Below, piece by piece: positions 13,399 to 26,395 of a stretch of 64,000 nt of DNA. This DNA is from Phytophthora hibernalis (Eukaryota; Oomycota; Peronosporomycetes; Peronosporales; Peronosporaceae). The translations under genes were made by a program, and so were the position numbers. A model generated the notes under the pieces. The model was not told the DNA's origin. It ran no database searches and was given only the letters and a program-made list of their open reading frames with translations. The first letter of the stretch is position 1, and each line of letters begins with the position of its first letter. The stretch covers positions 1-64,000 of the forward strand of contig JAAKBF010000302.1 in NCBI GenBank assembly GCA_012656075.1. The letters run 5' to 3'.

Positions 13399-16300
13399 CG
13401 TCGCCGAAACCAGAGACCGAGGGTCCGGGATACTCGAACCACGTGCGACACCTCCACTATTACAGACCCAGACGACACCGAGTCCACCAACGTCACGTTC
13501 GTGGACACCGTCACGGTCTGCGACTTGGCGTGCGCGGCGCCAGCACCACTTCGGCCGCCTTCAGCCAGCTCATGTCGCTCGACTGCAGATCGCCAGCCAC
13601 CACCCACTCGCGACCGCTGTCCACGCGGTGCAGCAGCACGAAGTCGCTCCAGCGAGGCACCGCCATGCTCACGCCCTGGACATCCAGCCGAGCGCCAGTC
13701 AGCAACGCAGACGCGCGACTCAACGCCACAGACACCGCCTGCCTCGGCGGCATCGACACTGTCTCGTTCGCGAACACCATCGTGCGCAGCTCCACCGACA
13801 GGTCCAAGTCGGCACGCCGCCACGAAATCGACAACGGACGCACCACCTCCACCTTCTGCGCCGCATTCCGCTTGTCGCGGAACACCAGCACCAGAGATCC
13901 ACGGAAGCGGCCGGCGAATGATGCCATCGGGAACAGCTCCAGCACGCCCGCCGAAGACTCATCCGACCCATTTGATGCCAGCGTCGCCGCCGACACATTC
14001 GATACGCTCGCCACGGTGCCGCCAGCACGCTCCCGTACTTCCGCGTACTTGCCGTCGAACGCCAAGCCACTCACGGAGGCGCCCAAGTTGTGCCCGCGAA
14101 CTTCCACGTCCACGGACCAGTATTCCAGCCACACTGCAGCACTGTCCAGCGACCCGCCAAAGACGTCCATCTTGCCCATGAACACCAGCGCCGCCTCGTC
14201 CTCCGTGCTCTCCACCTCCACCGGCTCCAGCATCGTCGCCGAAACCAGAGACCGAGGGTCCGGGATACTCCGAACCACGTGCGACACCTCCACTATTACA
14301 GACCCAGACGACACCGAGTCCACCAACGTCACGTTCGTGGACACCGTCACGGTCTGCGACTTGCCGTGCGCGGCGCCAGCACCACTTCGGCCGCCTTCAG
14401 CCAGCTCATGTCGCTCGACTGCAGATCGCCAGCCACCACCCACTCGCGACCGCTGTCCACGCGGTGCAGCAGCACGAAGTCGCTCCAGCGAGGCACCGCC
14501 ATGCTCACGCCCTGGACATCCAGCCGAGCGCCAGTCAGCAACGCAGACGCGCGACTCAACGCCACAGACACCGCCTGCCTCGGCGGCATCGACACTGTCT
14601 CGTTCGCGAACACCATCGTGCGCAGCTCCACCGACAGGTCCAAGTCGGCACGCCGCCACGAAATCGACAACGGACGCACCACCTCCACCTTCTGCGCCGC
14701 ATTCCGCTTGTCGCGGAACACCAGCACCAGAGATCCACGGAAGCGGCCGGCGAATGATGCCATCGGGAACAGCTCCAGCACGCCCGCCGAAGACTCATCC
14801 GACCCATTTGATGCCAGCGTCGCCGCCGACACATTCGATACGCTCGCCACGGTGCCGCCAGCACGCTCCCGTACTTCCGCGTACTTGCCGTCGAACGCCA
14901 AGCCACTCACGGAGGCGCCCAAGTTGTGCCCGCGAACTTCCACGTCCACGGACCAGTATTCCAGCCACACTGCAGCACTGTCCAGCGACCCGCCAAAGAC
15001 GTCCATCTTGCCCATGAACACCAGCGCCGCCTCGTCCTCCGTGCTCTCCACCTCCACCGGCTCCAGCATCGTCGCCGAAACCAGAGACCGAGGGTCCGGG
15101 ATACTCCGAACCACGTGCGACACCTCCACTATTACAGACCCAGACGACACCGAGTCCACCAACGTCACGTTCGTGGACACCGTCACGGTCTGCGACTTGG
15201 CCGTGCGCGGCGCCAGCACCACTTCGGCCGCCTTCAGCCAGCTCATGTCGCTCGACTGCAGATCGCCAGCCACCACCCACTCGCGACCGCTGTCCACGCG
15301 GTGCAGCAGCACGAAGTCGCTCCAGCGAGGCACCGCCATGCTCACGCCCTGGACATCCAGCCGAGCGCCAGTCAGCAACGCAGACGCGCGACTCAACGCC
15401 ACAGACACCGCCTGCCTCGGCGGCATCGACACTGTCTCGTTCGCGAACACCATCGTGCGCAGCTCCACCGACAGGTCCAAGTCGGCACGCCGCCACGAAA
15501 TCGACAACGGACGCACCACCTCCACCTTCTGCGCCGCATTCCGCTTGTCGCGGAACACCAGCACCAGAGATCCACGGAAGCGGCCGGCGAATGATGCCAT
15601 CGGGAACAGCTCCAGCACGCCCGCCGAAGACTCATCCGACCCATTTGATGCCAGCGTCGCCGCCGACACATTCGATACGCTCGCCACGGTGCCGCCAGCA
15701 CGCTCCCTCCTTCCGCGTACTTGCCGTCGAACGCCAAGCCACTCACGGAGGCGCCCAAGTTGTGCCCGCGAACTTCCACGTCCACGGACCAGTATTCCAG
15801 CCACACTGCAGCACTGTCCAGCGACCCGCCAAAGACGTCCATCTTGCCCATGAACACCAGCGCCGCCTCGTCCTCCGTGCTCTCCACCTCCACCGGCTCC
15901 AGCATCGTCGCCGAAACCAGAGACCGAGGGTCCGGGATACTCGAACCACGTGCGACACCTCCACTATTACAGACCCAGACGACACCGAGTCCACCAACGT
16001 CACGTTCGTGGACACCGTCACGGTCTGCGACTTGGCCGTGCGCGGCGCCAGCACCACTTCGGCCGCCTTCAGCCAGCTCATGTCGCTCGACTGCAGATCG
16101 CCAGCCACCACCCACTCGCGACCGCTGTCCACGCGGTGCAGCAGCACGAAGTCGCTCCAGCGAGGCACCGCCATGCTCACGCCCTGGACATCCAGCCGAG
16201 CGCCAGTCAGCAACGCAGACGCGCGACTCAACGCCACAGACACCGCCTGCCTCGGCGGCATCGACACTGTCTCGTTCGCGAACACCATCGTGCGCAGCTC

Positions 16301-19300
16301 CACCGACAGGTCCAAGTCGGCACGCCGCCACGAAATCGACAACGGACGCACCACCTCCACCTTCTGCGCCGCATTCCGCTTGTCGCGGAACACCAGCACC
16401 AGAGATCCACGGAAGCGGCCGGCGAATGATGCCATCGGGAACAGCTCCAGCACGCCCGCCGAAGACTCATCCGACCCATTTGATGCCAGCGTCGCCGCCG
16501 ACACATTCGATACGCTCGCCACGGTGCCGCCAGCACGCTCCCGTACTTCCGCGTACTTGCCGTCGAACGCCAAGCCACTCACGGAGGCGCCCAAGTTGTG
16601 CCCGCGAACTTCCACGTCCACGGACCAGTATTCCAGCCACACTGCAGCACTGTCCAGCGACCCGCCAAAGACGTCCATCTTGCCCATGAACACCAGCGCC
16701 GCCTCGTCCTCCGTGCTCTCCACCTCCACCGGCTCCAGCATCGTCGCCGAAACCAGAGACCGAGGGTCCGGGATACTCCGAACCACGTGCGACACCTCCA
16801 CTATTACAGACCCAGACGACACCGAGTCCACCAACGTCACGTTCGTGGACACCGTCACGGTCTGCGACAGCCGTGCGCGGCGCCAGCACCACTTCGGCCG
16901 CCTTCAGCCAGCTCATGTCGCTCGACTGCAGATCGCCAGCCACCACCCACTCGCGACCGCTGTCCACGCGGTGCAGCAGCACGAAGTCGCTCCAGCGAGG
17001 CACCGCCATGCTCACGCCCTGGACATCCAGCCGAGCGCCAGTCAGCAACGCAGACGCGCGACTCAACGCCACAGACACCGCCTGCCTCGGCGGCATCGAC
17101 ACTGTCTCGTTCGCGAACACCATCGTGCGCAGCTCCACCGACAGGTCCAAGTCGGCACGCCGCCACGAAATCGACAACGGACGCACCACCTCCACCTTCT
17201 GCGCCGCATTCCGCTTGTCGCGGAACACCAGCACCAGAGATCCACGGAAGCGGCCGGCGAATGATGCCATCGGGAACAGCTCCAGCACGCCCGCCGAAGA
17301 CTCATCCGACCCATTTGATGCCAGCGTCGCCGCCGACACATTCGATACGCTCGCCACGGTGCCGCCAGCACGCTCCCGTACTTCCGCGTACTTGCCGTCG
17401 AACGCCAAGCCACTCACGGAGGCGCCCAAGTTGTGCCCGCGAACTTCCACGTCCACGGACCAGTATTCCAGCCACACTGCAGCACTGTCCAGCGACCCGC
17501 CAAAGACGTCCATCTTGCCCATGAACACCAGCGCCGCCTCGTCCTCCGTGCTCTCCACCTCCACCGGCTCCAGCATCGTCGCCGAAACCAGAGACCGAGG
17601 GTCCGGGATACTCCGAACCACGTGCGACACCTCCACTATTACAGACCCAGACGACACCGAGTCCACCAACGTCACGTTCGTGGACACCGTCACGGTCTGC
17701 GACTTGGCGTGCGCGGCGCCAGCACCACTTCGGCCGCCTTCAGCCAGCTCATGTCGCTCGACTGCAGATCGCCAGCCACCACCCACTCGCGACCGCTGTC
17801 CACGCGGTGCAGCAGCACGAAGTCGCTCCAGCGAGGCACCGCCATGCTCACGCCCTGGACATCCAGCCGAGCGCCAGTCAGCAACGCAGACGCGCGACTC
17901 AACGCCACAGACACCGCCTGCCTCGGCGGCATCGACACTGTCTCGTTCGCGAACACCATCGTGCGCAGCTCCACCGACAGGTCAAGTCGGCACGCCGCCA
18001 CGAAATCGACAACGGACGCACCACCTCCACCTTCTGCGCCGCATTCCGCTTGTCGCGGAACACCAGCACCAGAGATCCACGGAAGCGGCCGGCGAATGAT
18101 GCCATCGGGAACAGCTCCAGCACGCCCGCCGAAGACTCATCCGACCCATTTGATGCCAGCGTCGCCGCCGACACATTCGATACGCTCGCCACGGTGCCGC
18201 CAGCACGCTCCCGTACTTCCGCGTACTTGCCGTCGAACGCCAAGCCACTCACGGAGGCGCCCAAGTTGTGCCCGCGAACTTCCACGTCCACGGACCAGTA
18301 TTCCAGCCACACTGCAGCACTGTCCAGCGACCCGCCAAAGACGTCCATCTTGCCCATGAACACCAGCGCCGCCTCGTCCTCCGTGCTCTCCACCTCCACC
18401 GGCTCCAGCATCGTCGCCGAAACCAGAGACCGAGGGTCCGGGATACTCCGAACCACGTGCGACACCTCCACTATTACAGACCCAGACGACACCGAGTCCA
18501 CCAACGTCACGTTCGTGGACACCGTCACGGTCTGCGACGGCCGTGCGCGGCGCCAGCACCACTTCGGCCGCCTTCAGCCAGCTCATGTCGCTCGACTGCA
18601 GATCGCCAGCCACCACCCACTCGCGACCGCTGTCCACGCGGTGCAGCAGCACGAAGTCGCTCCAGCGAGGCACCGCCATGCTCACGCCCTGGACATCCAG
18701 CCGAGCGCCAGTCAGCAACGCAGACGCGCGACTCAACGCCACAGACACCGCCTGCCTCGGCGGCATCGACACTGTCTCGTTCGCGAACACCATCGTGCGC
18801 AGCTCCACCGACAGGTCAAGTCGGCACGCCGCCACGAAATCGACAACGGACGCACCACCTCCACCTTCTGCGCCGCATTCCGCTTGTCGCGGAACACCAG
18901 CACCAGAGATCCACGGAAGCGGCCGGCGAATGATGCCATCGGGAACAGCTCCAGCACGCCCGCCGAAGACTCATCCGACCCATTTGATGCCAGCGTCGCC
19001 GCCGACACATTCGATACGCTCGCCACGGTGCCGCCAGCACGCTCCCGTACTTCCGCGTACTTGCCGTCGAACGCCAAGCCACTCACGGAGGCGCCCAAGT
19101 TGTGCCCGCGAACTTCCACGTCCACGGACCAGTATTCCAGCCACACTGCAGCACTGTCCAGCGACCCGCCAAAGACGTCCATCTTGCCCATGAACACCAG
19201 CGCCGCCTCGTCCTCCGTGCTCTCCACCTCCACCGGCTCCAGCATCGTCGCCGAAACCAGAGACCGAGGGTCCGGGATACTCCGAACCACGTGCGACACC

Positions 19301-22300
19301 TCCACTATTACAGACCCAGACGACACCGAGTCCACCAACGTCACGTTCGTGGACACCGTCACGGTCTGCGACTTGGCCGTGCGCGGCGCCAGCACCACTT
19401 CGGCCGCCTTCAGCCAGCTCATGTCGCTCGACTGCAGATCGCCAGCCACCACCCACTCGCGACCGCTGTCCACGCGGTGCAGCAGCACGAAGTCGCTCCA
19501 GCGAGGCACCGCCATGCTCACGCCCTGGACATCCAGCCGAGCGCCAGTCAGCAACGCAGACGCGCGACTCAACGCCACAGACACCGCCTGCCTCGGCGGC
19601 ATCGACACTGTCTCGTTCGCGAACACCATCGTGCGCAGCTCCACCGACAGGTCAAGTCGGCACGCCGCCACGAAATCGACAACGGACGCACCACCTCCAC
19701 CTTCTGCGCCGCATTCCGCTTGTCGCGGAACACCAGCACCAGAGATCCACGGAAGCGGCCGGCGAATGATGCCACCGGGAACAGCTCCAGCACGCCCGCC
19801 GAAGACTCATCCGACCCATTTGATGCCAGCGTCGCCGCCGACACATTCGATACGCTCGCCACGGTGCCGCCAGCACGCTCCCGTACTTCCGCGTACTTGC
19901 CGTCGAACGCCAAGCCACTCACGGAGGCGCCCAAGTTGTGCCGCGAACTTCCACGTCCACGGACCAGTATTCCAGCCACACTGCAGCACTGTCCAGCGAC
20001 CCGCCAAAGACGTCCATCTTGCCCATGAACACCAGCGCCGCCTCGTCCTCCGTGCTCTCCACCTCCACCGGCTCCAGCATCGTCGCCGGGAAACCAGAGA
20101 CCGAGGGTCCGGGATACTCGAACCACGTGCGACACCTCCACTATTACAGACCCAGACGACACCGAGTCCACCAACGTCACGTTCGTGGACACCGTCACGG
20201 TCTGCGACTTGGCCGTGCGCGGCGCCAGCACCACTTCGGCCGCCTTCAGCCAGCTCATGTCGCTCGACTGCAGATCGCCAGCCACCACACTCGCGACCGC
20301 TGTCCACGCGGTGCAGCAGCACGAGTCGCTCCAGCGAGGCACCGCCATGCTCACGCCCTGGACATCCAGCCGAGCGCCAGTCAGCAACGCAGACGCGCGA
20401 CTCAACGCCACAGACACCGCCTGCCTCGGCGGCATCGACACTGTCTCGTTCGCGAACACCATCGTGCGCAGCTCCACCGACAGGTCAAGTCGGCACGCCG
20501 CCACGAAATCGACAACGGACGCACCACCTCCACCTTCTGCGCCGCATTCCGCTTGTCGCGGACACACCAGCACCAGAGATCCACGGAAGCGGCCGGCGAA
20601 TGATGCCATCGGGAACAGCTCCAGCACGCCCGCCGAAGACTCATCCGACCCATTTGATGCCAGCGTCGCCGCCGACACATTCGATACGCTCGCCACGGTG
20701 CCGCCAGCACGCCGTACTTCCGCGTACTTGCCGTCGAACGCCAAGCCACTCACGGCGCCCAAGTTGTGCCCGCGAACTTCCACGTCCACGGACCAGTATT
20801 CCAGCCACACTGCAGCACTGTCCAGCGACCCGCCAAAGACGTCCATCTTGCCCATGAACACCAGCGCCGCCTCGTCCTCCGTGCTCTCCACCTCCACCGG
20901 CTCCAGCATCGTCGCCGAAACCAGAGACCGAGGGTCCGGGATACTATGCGACACCTCCACTATTACAGACCCAGACGACACCGAGTCCACCAACGTCACG
21001 TTCGTGGACACCGTCACGGTCTGCGACTTGGCCGTGCGCGGCGCCAGCACCACTTCGGCCGCCTTCAGCCAGCTCATGTCGCTCGACTGCAGATCGCCAG
21101 CCACCACCCACTCGCGACCGCTGTCCGCGGTGCAGCAGCACGAAGTCGCTCCAGCGAGGCACCGCCATGCTCACGCCCTGGACATCCAGCCGAGCGCCAG
21201 TCAGCAACGCAGACGCGCGACTCAACGCCACAGACACCGCCTGCCTCGGCGGCATCGACACTGTCTCGTTCGCGAACACCATCGTGCGCAGCTCCACCGA
21301 CAGGTCCAAGTCGGCACGCCGCCACGAAATCGACAACGGACGCACCACCTCCACCTTCTGCGCCGCATTCCGCTTGTCGCGGAACACCAGCACCAGAGAT
21401 CCACGGAAGCGGCCGGCGAATGATGCCACCGGGAACAGCTCCAGCACGCCCGCCGAAGACTCATCCGACCCATTTGATGCCAGCGTCGCCGCCGACACAT
21501 CGATACGCTCGCCACGGTGCCGCCAGCACGCTCCCGTACTTCCGCGTACTTGCCGTCGAACGCCAAGCCACTCACGGAGGCGCCCAAGTTGTGCCCACGA
21601 ACTTCCACGTCCACGGACCAGTATTCCAGCCACACTGCAGTACTGTCCAGCGACCCGCCAAAGACGTCCATCTTGCCCATGAACACCAGCGCCGCCTCGT
21701 CCTCCGTGCTCTCCACCTCCACCGGCTCCAGCATCGTCGCCGAAACCAGAGACCGAGGGTCCGGGATACTCGAACCACGTGCGACACCTCCACTATTACA
21801 GACCCAGACGACACCGAGTCCACCAACGTCACGTTCGTGGACACCGTCTGATCTGCGACTCCGTGCGCGGCGCCAGCACCACTTCGGCCGCCTTCAGCCA
21901 GCTCATGTCGGCTCGACTGCAGATCGCCAGCCACCACCCACTCGCGACCGCTGTCCACGCGGTGCAGCAGCACGAAGTCGCTCCAGCGAGCACCGCCATG
22001 CTCACGCCCTGGACATCCAGCCGAGCGCCAGTCAGCAACGCAGACGCGCGACTCAACGCCACAGACACCGCCTGCCTCGGCGGCATCGACACTGTCTCGT
22101 TCGCGAACACCATCGTGCGCAGCTCCACCGACAGGTCAAGTCGGCACGCCGCCACGAAATCGACAACGGACGCACCACCTCCACCTTCTGCGCCGCATTC
22201 CGCTTGTCGCGGAACACCAGCACCAGAGATCCACGGAAGCGGCCGGCGAATGATGCCATCGGGAACAGCTCCAGCACGCCCGCCGAAGACTCATCCGACC

Positions 22301-25300
22301 CATTTGATGCCAGCGTCGCCGCCGACACATTCGATACGCTCGCCACGGTGCAGCCAGCACGCTCCCTACTTCCGCGTACTTGCCGTCGAACGCCAAGCCA
22401 CTCACGGAGGCGCCCAAGTTGTGCCCGCGAACTTCCACGTCCACGGACCAGTATTCCAGCCACACTGCAGCACTGTCCAGCGACCCGCCAAAGACGTCCA
22501 TCTTGCCCATGAACACCAGCGCCGCCTCGTCCTCCGTGCTCTCCACCTCCACCGGCTCCAGCATCGTCGCCGAAACCAGAGACCGAGGGTCCGGGATACT
22601 CCGAACCACGTGCGACACCTCCACTATTACAGACCCAGACGACACCGAGTCCACCAACGTCACGTTCGTGGACACCGTCACGGTCTGCGACTTGCCGTGC
22701 GCGGCGCCAGCACCACTTCGGCCGCCTTCAGCCAGCTCATGTCGCTCGACTGCAGATCGCCAGCCACCACCCACTCGCGACCGCTGTCCACGCGGTGCAG
22801 CAGCACGAAGTCGCTCCAGCGAGGCACCGCCATGCTCACGCCCTGGACATCCAGCCGAGCGCCAGTCAGCAACGCAGACGCGCGACTCAACGCCACAGAC
22901 ACCGCCTGCCTCGGCGGCATCGACACTGTCTCGTTCGCGAACACCATCGTGCGCAGCTCCACCGACAGGTCCAAGTCGGCACGCCGCCACGAAATCGACA
23001 ACGGACGCACCACCTCCACCTTCTGCGCCGCATTCCGCTTGTCGCGGAACACCAGCACCAGAGATCCACGGAAGCGGCCGGCGAATGATGCCATCGGGAA
23101 CAGCTCCAGCACGCCCGCCGAAGACTCATCCGACCCATTTGATGCCAGCGTCGCCGCCGACACATTCGATACGCTCGCCACGGTGCAGCCAGCACGCTCC
23201 CGTACTTCCGCGTACTTGCCGTCGAACGCCAAGCCACTCACGGAGGCGCCCAAGTTGTGCCCGCGAACTTCCACGTCCACGGACCAGTATTCCAGCCACA
23301 CTGCAGCACTGTCCAGCGACCCGCCAAAAGACGTCCATCTTGCCCATGAACACCAGCGCCGCCTCGTCCTCCGTGCTCTCCACCTCCACCGGCTCCAGCA
23401 TCGTCGCCGAAACCAGAGACCGAGGGTCCGGGATACTCCGAACCACGTGCGACACCTCCACTATTACAGACCCAGACGACACCGAGTCCACCAACGTCAC
23501 GTTCGTGGACACCGTCACGGTCTGCGACTTGGCCGTGCGCGGCGCCAGCACCACTTCGGCCGCCTTCAGCCAGCTCATGTCGCTCGACTGCAGATCGCCA
23601 GCCACCACCCACTCGCGACCGCTGTCCACGCGGTGCAGCAGCACGAAGTCGCTCCAGCGAGGCACCGCCATGCTCACGCCCTGGACATCCAGCCGAGCGC
23701 CAGTCAGCAACGCAGACGCGCGACTCAACGCCACAGACACCGCCTGCCTCGGCGGCATCGACACTGTCTCGTTCGCGAACACCATCGTGCGCAGCTCCAC
23801 CGACAGGTCCAAGTCGGCACGCCGCCACGAAATCGACAACGGACGCACCACCTCCACCTTCTGCGCCGCATTCCGCTTGTCGCGGAACACCAGCACCAGA
23901 GATCCACGGGCGGCCGGCGAATGATGCCACCGGGAACAGCTCCAGCACGCCCGCCGAAGACTCATCCGACCCATTTGATGCCAGCGTCGCCGCCGACACA
24001 TTCGATACGCTCGCCACGGTGCCGCCAGCACGCTCCCGTACTTCCGCGTACACGCCGTCGAACGCCAAGCCACTCACGGAGGCGCCCAAGTTGTGCCCGC
24101 GAACTTCCACGTCCACGGACCAGTATTCCAGCCACACTGCAGCACTGTCCAGCGACCCGCCAAAGACGTCCATCTTGCCCAGACACCAGCGCCGCCTCGT
24201 CCTCCGTGCTCTCCACCTCCACCGGCTCCAGCATCGTCGCCGAAACCAGAGACCGAGGGTCCGGGATACTCCGAACCACGTGCGACACCTCCACTATTAC
24301 AGACCCAGACGACACCGAGTCCACCAACGTCACGTTCAGTGGACACCGTCACGGTCTGCGACAGCCGTGCGCGGCGCCAGCACCACTTCGGCCGCCTTCA
24401 GCCAGCTCATGTCGCTCGACTGCAGATCGCCAGCCACCACCCACTCGCGACCGCTGTCCACGCGGTGCAGCAGCACGAAGTCGCTCCAGCGAGGCACCGC
24501 CATGCTCACGCCCTGGACATCCAGCCGAGCGCCAGTCAGCAACGCAGACGCGCGACTCAACGCCACAGACACCGCCTGCCTCGGCGGCATCGACACTGTC
24601 TCGTTCGCGAACACCATCGTGCGCAGCTCCACCGACAGGTCCAAGTCGGCACGCCGCCACGAAATCGACAACGGACGCACCCCTCCACCTTCTGCGCCGC
24701 ATTCCGCTTGTCGCGGAACACCAGCACCAGAGATCCACGGAAGCGGCCGGCGAATGATGCCACCGGGAACAGCTCCAGCACGCCCGCCGAAGACTCATCC
24801 GACCCATTTGATGCCAGCGTCGCCGCCGACACATTCGATACGCTCGCCACGGTGCCGCCAGCACGCTCCCGTACTTCCGCGTACTTGCCGTCGAACGCCA
24901 AGCCACTCACGGAGGCGCCGCAAGTTGTGCCCGCGAACTTCCACGTCCACGGACCAGTATTCCAGCCACACTGCAGCACTGTCCAGCGACCCGCCAAAGA
25001 CGTCCATCTTGCCCATGAACACCAGCGCCGCCTCGTCCTCCGTGCTCTCCTCCACCGGCTCCAGCATCGTCGCCGAAACCAGAGACCGAGGGTCCGGGAT
25101 ACTCGAACCACGTGCGACACCTCCACTATTACAGACCCAGACGACACCGAGTCCACCAACGTCACGTTCGTGGACACCGTCGGTCTGCGACTTGTTCGTG
25201 CGCGCGCCAGCACCACTTCGGCCCCTTCAGCCAGCTCATGTCGCTCGACTGCAGATCGCCAGCCACCACCCACTCGCGACCGCTGTCCACGCGGTGCAGC

Positions 25301-26395
25301 AGCACGAAGTCGCTCCAGCGAGGCACCGCCATGCTCACGCCCTGGACATCCAGCCGAGCGCCAGTCAGCAACGCAGACGCGCGACTCAACGCCACAGACA
25401 CCGCCTGCCTCGGCGGCATTGACACTGTCTCGTTCGCGAACACCATCGTGCGCAGCTCCACCGACAGGTCCAAGTCGGCACGCCGCCACGAAATCGACAA
25501 CGGACGCACCACCTCCACCTTCTGCGCCGCATTCCGCTTGTCGCGGAACACCAGCACCAGAGATCCACGGAAGCGGCCGGCGAATGATGCCACCGGGAAC
25601 AGCTCCAGCACGCCCGCCGAAGACTCATCCGACCCATTTGATGCCAGCGTCGCCGCCGACACATTCGATACGCTCGCCACGGTGCCGCCAGCACGCTCCC
25701 GTACTTCCGCGTACTTGCCGTCGAACGCCAAGCCACTCACGGAGGCGCCCAAAGTTGTGCCCGCGAACTTCCACGTCCACGGACCAGTATTCCAGCCACA
25801 CTGCAGCACTGTCCAGCGACCCGCCAAAGACGTCCATCTTGCCCATGAACACCAGCGCCGCCTCGTCCTCCGTGCTCTCCACCTCCACCGGCTCCAGCAT
25901 CGTCGCCGAAACCAGAGACCGAGGGTCCGGGATACTCCGAACCACGTGCGACACCTCCACTATTACAGACCCAGACGACACCGAGTCCACCAACGTCACG
26001 TTCGTGGACACCGTCACGGTCTGCGACTTGGCCGTGCGCGGCGCCAGCACCACTTCGGCCGCCTTCAGCCAGCTCATGTCGCTCGACTGCAGATCGCCAG
26101 CCACCACCCACTCGCGACCGCTGTCCACGCGGTGCAGCAGCACGAAGTCGCTCCAGCGAGGCACCGCCATGCTCACGCCCTGGACATCCAGCCGAGCGCC
26201 AGTCAGCAACGCAGACGCGCGACTCAACGCCACAGACACCGTCCGTCTCGGCGGCATCGACACTGTCTCGTTCGCGAACACCATCGTGCGCAGTCCACCG
26301 ACAGGTCCAAGTCGGGCCGCCACGAAATCGACAACGGACGCACCACCTCCACCTTCTGCGCCGCATTCCCTTGTCAACACCAGCACCAGAGATCA

